51,791 nucleotides of DNA from Candidatus Poribacteria bacterium (GCA_003635195.1 PYIY01000119.1:1-51791), one strand, 5' to 3'. Counted from the stretch's first letter, positions 16,228 through 25,633 are shown. The notes: generated from the sequence alone by a model not told the origin. Translations and numbers: made by a program.

Positions 16228-16281
16228 CTCTCACTGCGAGGCACTCTTTTCTGGAAACTGGCCACTGGCCACTGGCCACTG
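16194..16281. repeat. Heptamer inverted-repeat element, pyrC end to carA start
   Basis: The left array (16194-16227) is repeated AGTTACC units and the right array (16251-16281) is CTGGCCA/CTGGAAA units. The spacer has CTCTCACTGCGAGGCACTC, and an inverted relative of that spacer lies in the element at 29237-29345. The pyrC stop codon lies within the left array, and carA starts seven bases after the right one. Confidence 0.8.
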
Positions 16282-16287
16282 ATAAAA

Positions 16288-17466
16288 ATGAAAGCGATTC
16301 TGGCATTAGCCGACGGAACAGTTTTTGAGGGTGAACAGTTTGGCGCGACCGGCGAAACCGTTGGTGAAGTCGTCTTCAATACCAGTATGACAGGCTATCA
16401 GGAAGTGTTGACGGATCCTTCCTACAAAGGACAGATCGTCACGATGACATACCCGTTGATAGGTAATTACGGCTGCAACGAAGCAGACGTTGAATCGATC
16501 GGTCCGCAAGTGGAAGGGTTTGTCGTTCGCGAATATAGCGCATACCATAGCAATTGGCGTTCAAAATGGAGTTTAGATACTTACCTCGCCGAGCATAATA
16601 TCATCGGCATTCAAGGGATTGATACCCGCGCCCTTACCCGTCGTCTCCGGGTTCACGGCGTAATGAATGGATGCCTCTCTACAGAGGACCTGAATCCTGA
16701 AAGTCTTGTTGCGAAAGCCAAAGCGTGGCACGGTTTGGTTGGTTGGGATTTGGTGCAACGCGTGACATGCCCGAATCCATACGCGTGGCATACCAGTATC
16801 CAGTCCCCAGTCCCCAGTGGCCAGTTAAAAGAGGTTTTTGATGGAAGACGAAGAGACACCCAAGCAAAAACACCTCTTTCTGGCAACTGGCAACTGGCAA
16901 CTGGCAACTGGTACAAAGTCATTGCCCTTGATTTCGGTATTAAATATAATATTTTGCGCCAACTCGCGGAACATGGCTGCGAGGTACAAGTTGTACCAGC
17001 GAAAACAGCTGCGGAGGAGATTCTTGCCGCGGAGCCAGATGGTGTTTTTCTGTCAAACGGTCCGGGCGATCCAATGCCAGTCGGCTATGCGATTAAGACG
17101 ATCCAAGGTTTGATGGGCAAAAAACCGCTTTTCGGTATCTGTTTGGGGCACCAACTTCTGGGGCTTGCCCTCGGTGGAAAAACATTCAAACTGAAGTTTG
17201 GACATCGAGGGGCAAATCAACCTGTCAAGCATCTTGAAACTGACAAGGTTGAGATTACTTCACAAAATCATGGATTCTGTGTTGATATTGATTCACTGCC
17301 GAATAGCGTTGATATTACGCATATCAATCTAAATGATGACACACTTGAAGGGATACAGCATCGGGAGTATCCCGTTTTTTCTGTCCAATATCATCCAGAG
17401 GCATCCCCCGGTCCGCACGATGCCAGTTATCTCTTTTCGCGTTTTACAGAAATGATGAAGGAGTAA
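16288..17466 (+). CDS. carA: Carbamoyl-phosphate synthase small subunit (with in-frame insert)
   Basis: This glutaminase subunit delivers ammonia to CarB for carbamoyl phosphate synthesis. The N-terminal domain (GYQEVLTDPSY, GIDTRALTR) is followed by a class I amidotransferase domain with LSNGPGDP, the nucleophile Cys at about residue 285 in GICLGHQLLG, and the His-Glu pair in QYHPEASPGPHD. At 392 residues it is longer than most relatives. Residues about 169-209, at the linker between domains, come from a repeat element (16791-16914) and include the low-complexity SGNWQLATGNW. The carA stop codon also lies in a repeat (17464-17466). No clear ribosome site precedes the ATG; the upstream sequence is repeat. 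Confidence 0.94.
   Translation: MKAILALADGTVFEGEQFGATGETVGEVVFNTSMTGYQEVLTDPSYKGQIVTMTYPLIGNYGCNEADVESIGPQVEGFVVREYSAYHSNWRSKWSLDTYLAEHNIIGIQGIDTRALTRRLRVHGVMNGCLSTEDLNPESLVAKAKAWHGLVGWDLVQRVTCPNPYAWHTSIQSPVPSGQLKEVFDGRRRDTQAKTPLSGNWQLATGNWYKVIALDFGIKYNILRQLAEHGCEVQVVPAKTAAEEILAAEPDGVFLSNGPGDPMPVGYAIKTIQGLMGKKPLFGICLGHQLLGLALGGKTFKLKFGHRGANQPVKHLETDKVEITSQNHGFCVDIDSLPNSVDITHINLNDDTLEGIQHREYPVFSVQYHPEASPGPHDASYLFSRFTEMMKE
16791..16914. repeat. Heptamer inverted-repeat element inserted in frame in carA
   Basis: The left array has CCAGTCC/CCAGTTA units (16791-16827) and the right array TGGCAAC units (about 16880-16913). The core contains AAGAGGTTTTT facing AAAAACACCTCTT, and the dispersed CACCCAAGCAAAAACACC motif (16853-16876, reverse of 444-465). 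Reading frame is preserved, and the right array is translated as a repeated GNWQLAT heptapeptide, because three 7-bp units equal seven codons. Confidence 0.85.
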
Positions 17467-17556
17467 CCAGTAACCAGTAACCAGTAACCAGTTAAGAGAT
17501 GCTGTGTTAACCTAACGTCTCTTTAACTGGTAACTGGTAACTGGTAACTGGTAACT
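17464..17556. repeat. Heptamer inverted-repeat element between carA and carB
   Basis: Left array of TAACCAG units (17464-17494) and right array of TAACTGG units (17523-17556) are fully complementary. The spacer has GAGATG..., ending CGTCTC. The first unit supplies the carA stop codon, and carB begins five bases after the last unit. The resulting RNA hairpin would separate the two cistrons. Confidence 0.85.
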
Positions 17557-17561
17557 ATTAA

Positions 17562-20500
17562 ATGCCAAAGCGAACAGATATAGAAAAAATCTTAATTATA
17601 GGGTCCGGTGCGATTATCATCGGACAGGCGTGTGAGTTCGATTACTCCGGAACACAGGCGTGTAAGGCACTCAAAGAGGAGGGGTATGAGATTACCCTTG
17701 TTAACAGCAATCCCGCCACCATCATGACCGATCCGGATTTCGCTGATCAGACATACATTGAACCGATTACAGCGGATACGGTGGAACTTGTCATCGACAA
17801 GGAGCGTCCAGATGCGTTGTTACCCACACTCGGTGGACAAACCGCTTTGAATGTATCTGTTGAACTTGCGGAATCTGGTGTATTAGATAAGTACGGGATT
17901 GAGCTCATCGGTGCGAAATTGCCTGCCATCCAAAAGGCAGAGGACCGCGCGCTCTTCAAAGAAGCAATGACGGAAATCGGATTAGCGGTCCCACGGAGTG
18001 GCATCGCACACACTGTGCAAGAGGCACTCGCGCTTGTTGAACAGATCGGCTTTCCGGCAATTATCCGTCCAGCATTTACGCTCGGCGGCACAGGTGGTGG
18101 TATCGCTTACAACATTGAAGAATACGAAAAAATGGTCGCGACGGGTCTTGCTCTCAGCCCAATTAGTGAACTCCTTATTGAAGAATCTGTCATCGGATGG
18201 AAGGAGTTTGAACTTGAAGTGATGCGGGACGGTGCGGACAACGTCGTCATCATCTGTTCCATTGAAAATGTTGATGCTATGGGGGTCCATACCGGCGATA
18301 GCATTACCGTCGCGCCTATCCAAACATTGACGGATAAAGAATATCAGTTGATGCGAGATTCGGCGATTAAGATTATCCGCGAGATTGGCGTTGACACAGG
18401 GGGTTCCAACATTCAATTTGCTGTTGATCCGAAAACAGGTAAACAGGTCGTCATTGAAATGAACCCGCGTGTCTCCCGGAGTTCCGCGCTCGCTTCAAAA
18501 GCCACTGGTTTTCCAATCGCCAAAATCGCAGCGAAACTTGCCGTTGGTTATAATTTAGACGAAATTCCGAACGACATCACCGCTGAAACCCCCGCCTGTT
18601 TTGAACCGACAATTGATTATGTCGTCGTCAAAATCCCGCGTTGGGCGTTTGAAAAATTCCAAGGCACCGATGAAACACTCACGACGCAGATGAAATCTGT
18701 CGGTGAGGCGATGGCTATTGGTAGAACCTTTAAAGAGGCGTTACAGAAAGGGCTGAGGTCCCTGGAGACTGGATGGTTTGGGTTAGATAATCACCCACTT
18801 GAAGAACTGCCCTTGTCTGAACTCTCCAGCAAACTGAGCATTCCTAACGTTAAACGTATTTTTTATATTAAAGCCGCCCTTGCACGTGGCATGAGCATTG
18901 AGGAAATTCACACCTACACGCACATCGACCCGTTCTTCCTCTACAATTTGAAGGAAATTGTTGATTTTGAGAAGCAGTTATCAGTTTCCAGTTACGAGTT
19001 ACCAGTTAAAGAGGGCTCTTTTCTGGAAACTGGAAACTGGAAACTGGCTACTGAAACTTTAAAAAAAGCAAAGCAATTTGGGTTTTCGGACCGACAGTTA
19101 GCGGACATCTACGATGTATCTGAAGAGGCTATCTGCGAGTGTCGAAAGGAACTCGGTATTGAGGCAACCTTCAAAACCGTCGATACTTGTGCTGCGGAGT
19201 TTGAAGCAGAAACACCGTACTATTATTCTACTTGTTCCAGTGAAGACGAGGTGCGTCCCTCTGATAAACCGAAAATCATGATTCTTGGTGGGGGACCCAA
19301 CCGGATCGGACAAGGCATCGAATTTGACTACTGTTGTGTCCATGCGGCTCTTGCACTCAAAGATGATGGTTATGAAACCATCATGGTAAACAGCAACCCT
19401 GAAACTGTTAGTACGGATTACGACACCTCCGATCGGCTCTATTTTGAACCGTTAACGCGTGAAGACGTTCTGAATATCTATCATAAAGAAAAACCTATCG
19501 GGGTCATTGTTCAGTTTGGTGGGCAGACACCGCTGAATCTTGCTATTGCGCTCAGAGATGCTGGCGTGCCAATAATCGGTACCAGTCCTGAAGATATAGC
19601 ACGTTCGGAAGACCGACAACTCTTTAAAGCGGTATTAGATGACATCGGATTGATGCAATCACCTAATGGAACAGCGACATCAAGCGAGGAAGCTGCGCCT
19701 ATTGCTGCCACGCTCGGCTATCCTGTTATTGTCCGACCGTCGTACGTGTTGGGCGGACGTGCCATGCAGATTGTTTACGACGAAGAACTCTTGCACGAAT
19801 ACATGAACACCGCTGTCGAAGCATCACCTGAGCATCCTGTACTTATTGACAAATATCTTGAAGAGGCAATTGAAGTCGATGTTGATGCGATCTCTGATGG
19901 AGATTTGACCGTTATCGGTGGTATCATGGAACACATTGAAGAAGCCGGTATCCATTCGGGAGATAGCGACTGTGTTTTGCCACCTTATACACTCGTAGAT
20001 GAGCAGATTGAACAACTCAAAAATTTTACATACGACTTGGCGAAAGCACTGCATGTCCGGGGTTTGATGAACGTCCAATATGCGATAAAGAATGATGAAA
20101 TTTATGTGCTTGAAGTGAATCCACGCGCATCCCGAACCATTCCGTTTGTTAGTAAAGCGATTGGTGTACCGCTGGCAAAACTTGCTGCGCGCGTGATGGC
20201 GGGTAAGACCTTGGAGGAACTTGGATTTACACGCGAGATAGAACCCGCTTACTTCAGTGTCAAGGCACCGGTATTCCCCTTCAACCGCTTTCCGGGTTCA
20301 AACACACGCTTGGGACCTGAGATGAAATCAACTGGCGAGGTCATGGGAATTGATACTGATGTTTCCCGCGCCTTTGCAAAGGCACAGAAAGCGTGCGGTT
20401 ATACTTTACCGCTGAGTGGCAAGGTTTTTATTAGTGTAAAAAATAAAGATAAGCGCGCAATCATCTTCATCGCTAAGAAACTTACAGATATGGGCTTTGA

Positions 20501-20816
20501 ACTTATCGCTACACACGGAACTGCAAAGGTACTGCTCCGTAACGGAATGGAGTCAGAACTCGTCTTTAGCATCGGTAAGGGCAGACCAACTATTCACGAT
20601 TATATCAAGAATCATGCGGTTGACTTGATTATCAATACCCCTACTGGCGACTTGCACCGACCGAATGAACTCTTAATTCGTGAAATGGCGATAGCACACG
20701 ATATTCCAATTTTCTCAACGATACCCGGCGCAGCCGCAGCCGTTAACGCAATTGATGCGCTACAGCGTGGTGACATTACTGTCACACCACTCCAGGATTA
20801 TTTTCAGATGCTTTAA
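17562..20816 (+). CDS. carB: Carbamoyl-phosphate synthase large subunit (with in-frame insert)
   Basis: This 1084-residue subunit makes carbamoyl phosphate from bicarbonate, two ATP and ammonia for pyrimidine and arginine synthesis. Both ATP-grasp halves are present: the first with [19 protein letters not shown] and [10 protein letters not shown], the second with [17 protein letters not shown] and [10 protein letters not shown]. The allosteric MGS-like domain closes the protein (IINTPTG). Residues about 472-497, in the oligomerisation domain between IVDFEK and [16 protein letters not shown], derive from a repeat element (18975-19053). Apart from this, the sequence is colinear with the family. 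No obvious ribosome site precedes the ATG, since a repeat lies directly upstream. Confidence 0.96.
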   Translation: MPKRTDIEKILIIGSGAIIIGQACEFDYSGTQACKALKEEGYEITLVNSNPATIMTDPDFADQTYIEPITADTVELVIDKERPDALLPTLGGQTALNVSVELAESGVLDKYGIELIGAKLPAIQKAEDRALFKEAMTEIGLAVPRSGIAHTVQEALALVEQIGFPAIIRPAFTLGGTGGGIAYNIEEYEKMVATGLALSPISELLIEESVIGWKEFELEVMRDGADNVVIICSIENVDAMGVHTGDSITVAPIQTLTDKEYQLMRDSAIKIIREIGVDTGGSNIQFAVDPKTGKQVVIEMNPRVSRSSALASKATGFPIAKIAAKLAVGYNLDEIPNDITAETPACFEPTIDYVVVKIPRWAFEKFQGTDETLTTQMKSVGEAMAIGRTFKEALQKGLRSLETGWFGLDNHPLEELPLSELSSKLSIPNVKRIFYIKAALARGMSIEEIHTYTHIDPFFLYNLKEIVDFEKQLSVSSYELPVKEGSFLETGNWKLATETLKKAKQFGFSDRQLADIYDVSEEAICECRKELGIEATFKTVDTCAAEFEAETPYYYSTCSSEDEVRPSDKPKIMILGGGPNRIGQGIEFDYCCVHAALALKDDGYETIMVNSNPETVSTDYDTSDRLYFEPLTREDVLNIYHKEKPIGVIVQFGGQTPLNLAIALRDAGVPIIGTSPEDIARSEDRQLFKAVLDDIGLMQSPNGTATSSEEAAPIAATLGYPVIVRPSYVLGGRAMQIVYDEELLHEYMNTAVEASPEHPVLIDKYLEEAIEVDVDAISDGDLTVIGGIMEHIEEAGIHSGDSDCVLPPYTLVDEQIEQLKNFTYDLAKALHVRGLMNVQYAIKNDEIYVLEVNPRASRTIPFVSKAIGVPLAKLAARVMAGKTLEELGFTREIEPAYFSVKAPVFPFNRFPGSNTRLGPEMKSTGEVMGIDTDVSRAFAKAQKACGYTLPLSGKVFISVKNKDKRAIIFIAKKLTDMGFELIATHGTAKVLLRNGMESELVFSIGKGRPTIHDYIKNHAVDLIINTPTGDLHRPNELLIREMAIAHDIPIFSTIPGAAAAVNAIDALQRGDITVTPLQDYFQML
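18975..19053. repeat. Heptamer inverted-repeat element inserted in frame in carB
   Basis: Left array CAGTTATCAGTTTCCAGTTA-type (18975-19008), right array TGGAAAC units (19023-19049), with a short spacer containing GAGGGCTCTTTT. It is translated as [12 protein letters not shown], then [11 protein letters not shown]. It is smaller than the carA element but has the same design. Confidence 0.82.
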
Positions 20817-20817
20817 T

Positions 20818-20914
20818 AGTTATCAGTAACCAGTAACCAGTAACCAGTTAAGAAAGAAAGTTCACTGTTACGCTTGCGTCTTTAACTGGTTACTGGCCAC
20901 TGGTTACTGGTAAC
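20818..20914. repeat. Heptamer inverted-repeat element after carB
   Basis: Left array of AGTAACC units (20818-20850) and right array of AACTGGT/TACTGGC units (20883-20914) surround a spacer with ACTGTTACGCTTGCGTC. It starts right after the carB stop and ends shortly before the ribosome site of the next gene. It could mark the operon end. Confidence 0.82.
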
Positions 20915-20934
20915 TTGAAAAAAAGGATAAAAAA

Positions 20935-21705
20935 ATGGCGAACGATTCTATACAGAGAAATACCCGATGGGTTCAGACCTTTGATCGCATTCTTGAGATG
21001 CTAAATCTTGACGCGGATCGCCCGGTAAGCATTCTACAAATTGAAGACGGTAGAGAGGTTGTCGTTGTGCAACCCAACGCCTTCACTATCTCACGCATCT
21101 ATGCGACCGGTCGTCCCGATGGTATGCGCCCACACGGTGTGGATTCTTATTACGATTACTTCTTCGCAAAATTACGTACCTATGAAGAACAACACGGCAC
21201 CCGGGAAGGGTTCGAGTTGGAGGCAGACGAATGGGAAATCCTCTTTGAAGAATCTTTCCATCGGTACACCCGCTATCTTCTATTTGCAGGTATTAAACGA
21301 TGGCAAGATGTCCGACGTGATACGGCTACCAATATTGACGTGACGAATTTGGCACGCGAATGCGCGCCCTCCGAAATCGCTTGGCAAAGTTATCAGTATA
21401 AAGGTTATATGCTCATGATGCACAGCATCGCCAATGCAGAACTGAGTTTGCAAGAAAACGATAACGAGGCAGCCTTACGGCATATTGACGCTGGTATCCA
21501 ACAGATTGGAGAGTTCTGTGGTGAATGTCTACGTGAGGAACATGGGGAAGCAGAAAATATAACACGTGAACGTTATCTCAACAACCTTATAGAATTCCGG
21601 TCTGATCTGGAGACACTCGATACTGAAGAAACTGCCGAGCCGGAAGGCGACGAGGAAGATATCTTGGCAGAACTGGAAAGATTGCTAAATGAGGAAGAGG
21701 CGTAG
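20935..21705 (+). CDS. Acidic protein of unknown function
   Basis: I do not recognise this 256-residue soluble protein. It has no signal peptide. The N-terminal 40 residues look like a small beta-domain (RPVSILQIEDGREVVVVQPN), followed by a predominantly helical part with charged residues, and a very acidic end (EEDILAELERLLNEEEA). AAGGA lies before the ATG. It follows the pyrimidine operon with a repeat element between, so co-transcription is uncertain. The C-terminal helix might be a protein-interaction tail. Confidence 0.65.
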   Translation: MANDSIQRNTRWVQTFDRILEMLNLDADRPVSILQIEDGREVVVVQPNAFTISRIYATGRPDGMRPHGVDSYYDYFFAKLRTYEEQHGTREGFELEADEWEILFEESFHRYTRYLLFAGIKRWQDVRRDTATNIDVTNLARECAPSEIAWQSYQYKGYMLMMHSIANAELSLQENDNEAALRHIDAGIQQIGEFCGECLREEHGEAENITRERYLNNLIEFRSDLETLDTEETAEPEGDEEDILAELERLLNEEEA

Positions 21706-21735
21706 CATTAATTGTACTTAAAAGCTTCCGCATTG

Positions 21736-22392
21736 TTATACATCTTCATCGTGTGGTGCTTGTATAAGCACACCACCAAGGAACAGAAACGCTAGCCCGC
21801 GGATGAGTACGTGCAGTTCTATCCCATAGTGTAGGTATCCTCTATACTTTAGGAAAATACCTATTGGAAAGGCTATTATTGAGATAAAGAACAGATAGCC
21901 TGCAATTGGATTTCCCCACGCATGGAGTGCCGAACCATAAAAGAGTGCCAGCAACGCGCACAAGAACGCGCCGGTCATAAAGAGCGATTCGCCCCATTCC
22001 GACCAGAGGATATAAAAGGATTCGCCTATCTGAGTGGGGGCAGCCTCGCCCACCAATTTCGATAACTCATTTATCGGAGCTGTTTGTGAGCAGTGGGCTA
22101 CTAATTCCATAACAAGCCATAGGACAGCGATACTCGCCCCCAAAGCACTTCGGGTATGTGCTTCCGAAGAGAGTAAACCATAACTCGCTAATAGCGTCGG
22201 CACGAGCAAAATAAGTGTGACAACCCCTATTCCATGAAAAATTCCGATTTTTCCAAACTGGTCCGCCGACGGAAATGAAACAATAGATGATAAACCAAAT
22301 ATAAACCAAATGCTTGACACTAACATAAGGAAGCCGCTTAAAATACCGGTGAGTCCGCCAAGTCTATATAGCGCGCTAAGCTGTTTATCCAT
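21736..22392 (-). CDS. Multi-pass membrane protein, DUF4386-like
   Basis: This 218-residue protein has about six hydrophobic segments, such as GGLTGILSGFLMLVSSIWF near the start, then IGVVTLILLVPTLLASYGLL, and MTGAFLCALLALFYG; it should lie in the inner membrane. The general layout recalls DUF4386 family proteins, but I am not sure. No catalytic motif is apparent. GGAGG precedes its ATG. It is convergent with the gene at 20935 and divergent from the regulator at 22584. Function unknown. Confidence 0.65.
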   Translation of the reverse strand: MDKQLSALYRLGGLTGILSGFLMLVSSIWFIFGLSSIVSFPSADQFGKIGIFHGIGVVTLILLVPTLLASYGLLSSEAHTRSALGASIAVLWLVMELVAHCSQTAPINELSKLVGEAAPTQIGESFYILWSEWGESLFMTGAFLCALLALFYGSALHAWGNPIAGYLFFISIIAFPIGIFLKYRGYLHYGIELHVLIRGLAFLFLGGVLIQAPHDEDV

Positions 22393-22529
22393 TCATACCT
22401 CCAAAAGTGCTGATAAAATTTTTATAACGTGGATTAATAATGCTATAGTTTACCTAAATTATTAATTTTATACAATACTTTTTTCGATTAAAAGTTTTGA
22501 TCAGAGGATTCGGATATTTTGGCAAAACT

Positions 22530-22556
22530 GTAGGGGTTGGGTGACCCAACCCCTAC
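22530..22556. repeat. Perfect 27-bp palindrome upstream of the regulator gene
   Basis: GTAGGGGTTGGGT and ACCCAACCCCTAC are perfect 13-bp arms around a single G. It lies 27 bp before the regulator's ATG. It belongs to the GGTT/AACC-type repeat family but could also act as an operator for a dimeric protein, because of its position and perfect symmetry. Confidence 0.75.
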
Positions 22557-22583
22557 AATAAAATAAGAGAAGGTGCGCCGACT

Positions 22584-24020
22584 ATGAACACACAGAAAAC
22601 TGTACTGATTGTTGATGCCGATCGCGGCGAACGTGAACTTGTCAGTGAAACGCTTACAGGCAAAGGGCTTCGCCTCATTGTCACGGGCAACATGTATCAG
22701 GCATTTCATCAGATTGAGCACCTAAAGGTAGATATTCTTATCGCGCAATTAAAAGCAGAGCGGATTGATGGCTTAGCATTGTTAGAAGCGGCGATACAAC
22801 ACCATCCAGATGTCGGTGTCGTTTTTATTACGGAACCGAACATTTTAGAAACTGACATCGGTATCAAAGCGATGCTTGTCTATAAAGATACTTATTTCCT
22901 ACCGAAACCTGTTAACCCTGTTCATTTAGCGGCACTTCTACAAAGAACGCTCGAAAATCAACGCCTTGCCTTTGAGAACAGACAACTTCAATCACAAATA
23001 GATGAAAAGGAGGGCTTGCGCCGACTCACAGGCAATTCACCGCAAATCATTAGAATTCGTGATATGATAACGCAGGTCGCACCGACGAAAGCCACTGTCA
23101 TGATTTACGGCGCGCGCGGGACCGGAAAGGAACTCGTTGCCCGTGCGATTCATCACCGAAGTTTGCGACGCGGTTCTCTCATCGCTTTTAATTGTGCGAC
23201 CCTAAACGAGAACCTTGCAGAATCTGAGCTCTTCGGACATGAACGCGGTGCTTTTAGTGGGGCATACTACCAACGGAAAGGCAGATTTGAACTCGCACAC
23301 AGCGGCACTCTATTTCTTGACGAAATTTCACAGCTCAGCCTATCTAATCAAGCGCGCCTTTTACGTGTACTTGAAGAACGTGAATTTGAACGGGTGGGTG
23401 GCGACAAAACCATTCAAGTAGATGTCCGTGTCGTTTGTGCCACAAACCATGACTTGGAAGCTGCATCCCAAAGGCGAGAGTTCCTCCCCGATCTCTATGA
23501 TCGCCTCAACGTGGTGCCTATTCATCTCCCAACCCTCCAGGAACGTATCGAGGATGTTCCTTTGCTCGTGAAGGATTTTCTTGACGAGTTTTGCCTACAA
23601 AATGGAAAACCTCTGATAACCATTGCACCAGAGGCAATTAGAACATTGATGAAATACGCATGGCCAGGGAACGTACGCGAATTGAAAAACTGCATTGAGG
23701 GGCTTGTTGTGATGTCCACGCAATCGACGATCCGACAAGTTGACTTACCTGAACGCATCCTCAAAGCGACTGGCATCGCATTCTCAAATCTACTTTCACT
23801 TCCTGATGTCCCGAAATTAGTTGACGCAATTGAGGACGAACAGCGTTTAAATGTACGCGTCGGTATGTCTCTCGACGAAATTAACCGGGAGGCACTGCGG
23901 GCGACGCTTGAATCTGTGGACAATAACAAAGCAAAAGCTGCTGAAATGCTCAAAGTGAGTCGACGCACAATCCAACGAAAAGCAAAGGAATACGGTTTGA
24001 CCGATGAAGAAAAACTGTGA
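22584..24020 (+). CDS. NtrC-family sigma-54-dependent regulator with degenerate receiver
   Basis: This 478-residue protein is a bacterial enhancer-binding protein that opens sigma-54 promoter complexes. Domains in order are a receiver (about 1-125), an AAA+ core (about 150-385) and a Fis-type DNA-binding helix pair (RRTIQRKAKEYG). Walker A is GARGTGKE (176-183); the sigma-54-contacting loop is GAFSGA (222-227), a Ser variant of GAFTGA; Walker B is GTLFLDEI. In the receiver the acidic pair (DAD, 11-13) and Lys in LPKPV are kept, but the phospho-acceptor position is Gln (Q55 in LIAQLKAERIDG). It is therefore probably controlled without phosphorylation. No partner histidine kinase adjoins it. 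Confidence 0.92.
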   Translation: MNTQKTVLIVDADRGERELVSETLTGKGLRLIVTGNMYQAFHQIEHLKVDILIAQLKAERIDGLALLEAAIQHHPDVGVVFITEPNILETDIGIKAMLVYKDTYFLPKPVNPVHLAALLQRTLENQRLAFENRQLQSQIDEKEGLRRLTGNSPQIIRIRDMITQVAPTKATVMIYGARGTGKELVARAIHHRSLRRGSLIAFNCATLNENLAESELFGHERGAFSGAYYQRKGRFELAHSGTLFLDEISQLSLSNQARLLRVLEEREFERVGGDKTIQVDVRVVCATNHDLEAASQRREFLPDLYDRLNVVPIHLPTLQERIEDVPLLVKDFLDEFCLQNGKPLITIAPEAIRTLMKYAWPGNVRELKNCIEGLVVMSTQSTIRQVDLPERILKATGIAFSNLLSLPDVPKLVDAIEDEQRLNVRVGMSLDEINREALRATLESVDNNKAKAAEMLKVSRRTIQRKAKEYGLTDEEKL

Positions 24021-24029
24021 TATTGTGCC

Positions 24030-24821
24030 TCAATGATCCTGAGACAACAGTTTCTGTTTATTGGCGTAAACGTGTTTGTAGTAATCTACGCGCTTGAGTT
24101 GCATCGCCGCAGCCTCATCAATAACAACAACCGTCTGTGGATGCATCTGTAGCACCGATGCAGGCACCTCTGCTGTAATCGGTCCCTCCACGGCGTTTGC
24201 AATCGCTTCGGCTTTTGATTCCCCGCTTGCCAGTAGCAGGCACTGTTTCGCTTCCATGATTGTCCCGACTCCCATTGTAATCGCCATCTTCGGGACAGCA
24301 TCAACAGTGCCGCCGAAATGTGGCGCGTTGGCTTCAAGCGTACTTTGGGTCAGCGTCTTAATGCGGGTCCGAGAACCGAGGGAAGAGCTTGGTTCATTAA
24401 AACCGATATGTCCGTCTTTTCCGATACCGAGTACTTGGATGTCAATACCGCCAGCATTCACAATCGCTGCTTCGTACTTTTCACAAAATTCCTCATGCCC
24501 ACTTGCCGTACTCTGTGGAATATGACAATTCTCTGCTGAAATGTTGACAGCATTAAAAAAATGGGTCTCCATAAAGGTATGGTAACTATACGGATGATTG
24601 GGCGGAATTCCGACGTACTCATCAAGATTAAATGTGATCACACCTGAGAAATCCAGTCCGTCTGTTTTATGCATTCGGACTAAGGCTTCGTAAAGCCCAA
24701 TCGGCGTGCTGCCGGTAGCGAGACCTAAAACGAGGTTCGGCTTTTTTAGGAGCGTGTCTCGGATGATTTCAGCTGCAACCTCGGTCAGCTGCGTATAAGT
24801 CGGTTGGATAATCACTTCCAT
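24030..24821 (-). CDS. nagB: Glucosamine-6-phosphate deaminase
   Basis: This enzyme converts glucosamine-6-phosphate to fructose-6-phosphate and ammonia, the last step of amino-sugar use. Motifs are LGLATGSTPIGLY (phosphate binding), FNLDEYVG (catalytic Asp), GIGKDGHIGFNEP (His) and a conserved PASVLQMH near the end. The protein is about 263 residues, the usual size. I use the ATG at 24821, since AGGA lies 12 bases upstream; a TTG four codons earlier would have the AGGA too close. It follows the TIM-barrel and TPR genes on the same strand, 23 bp after the former. It suggests use of amino sugars, such as cell-wall or chitin-derived glucosamine. Confidence 0.94.
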   Translation of the reverse strand: MEVIIQPTYTQLTEVAAEIIRDTLLKKPNLVLGLATGSTPIGLYEALVRMHKTDGLDFSGVITFNLDEYVGIPPNHPYSYHTFMETHFFNAVNISAENCHIPQSTASGHEEFCEKYEAAIVNAGGIDIQVLGIGKDGHIGFNEPSSSLGSRTRIKTLTQSTLEANAPHFGGTVDAVPKMAITMGVGTIMEAKQCLLLASGESKAEAIANAVEGPITAEVPASVLQMHPQTVVVIDEAAAMQLKRVDYYKHVYANKQKLLSQDH

Positions 24822-24844
24822 ATATTTCGTCAATCCTGCTGATA

Positions 24845-25633
24845 TTAGACGGTTCCAGCAATAATTCTACTCATATCATCGCTGATGCTATACACTCTGC
24901 CTTCCGGGTTGTCCCCATCAACGGGCAGTTCTGCTGTCATGTAGTCATCATATCCGATATCTTCAAATGCTTCCATGACGGCATTCCAATTGATTGTGCA
25001 GTCCTCAATTAGATAGGTGAACCGACTCTCGGTGGCGTTAAACCCTTTGACGTGCACTTTAGAAATACGACTCCCCAGAGAACGGATCCAGTGTTGTGGA
25101 TATCCGTACAACACGATGTTGCCTACATCGAAATAGGCAGTCACCGTTTCACTCTCAAACTCATCGAGATAACGACAAAATTCTATCGGGCTGAGCAGAA
25201 ATTTATTCCAAACGTTCTCAATCGCAATTGTGATGTCCTTTGCTTTTGCTTCAGGAATCAGTTTATGAATTTCTGTTTGTGAACGTTGATACGCGTCCTC
25301 ATAACGCGTATTATCATTGACAACGGCAGGAACGAGCAACACGGCATCTGCGCCAACAGCCGTCGCGGTTGCCATTGAATCAAGCATCCCTGCTCGCGAT
25401 TCAGCACGAACATCGGCAGCTGCATCGGAGAGTGGACATGCCCAGTGTTTGCTATTCATCACGCTAAAGACTTCTAACCCGTGTTGCGTGGCGATCTCTT
25501 TTGTCTGGTGTCGATCGTCATCATTTCCGAGCGTACCGATCTCAACGCCATCGAATCCTGCTGCTTTCGCAAGTTTAAACCGTGCTTCGGTCGAACCGCC
25601 GGGTAACGATCCGATACATATTCCCTTTTTCAT
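24845..25633 (-). CDS. Sugar phosphate isomerase/epimerase family (AP-endonuclease 2-type TIM barrel)
   Basis: This 262-residue protein has the xylose-isomerase-like TIM barrel. Metal-binding positions are visible: AIENVWNKFLLSP (Glu), AYFDVGNIVLYG (Asp), KVHVKGF (His) and the C-terminal MTAELPVDGD (Glu). The N-terminal FDGVEIGTLGND segment is also typical. The substrate is unknown; relatives act on keto-sugars and inositols. It overlaps the upstream TPR gene by four bases (ATGA) and precedes nagB, so a role in sugar use is likely but not proven. Confidence 0.85.
   Translation of the reverse strand: MKKGICIGSLPGGSTEARFKLAKAAGFDGVEIGTLGNDDDRHQTKEIATQHGLEVFSVMNSKHWACPLSDAAADVRAESRAGMLDSMATATAVGADAVLLVPAVVNDNTRYEDAYQRSQTEIHKLIPEAKAKDITIAIENVWNKFLLSPIEFCRYLDEFESETVTAYFDVGNIVLYGYPQHWIRSLGSRISKVHVKGFNATESRFTYLIEDCTINWNAVMEAFEDIGYDDYMTAELPVDGDNPEGRVYSISDDMSRIIAGTV

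Noticed and set aside
9383..20914. CRISPR interpretation of the short tandem repeats
   Set aside because: Units are 7 bp without unique spacers and are arranged as inverted arrays, unlike direct repeats of 25-40 bp with spacers; no cas genes are present.
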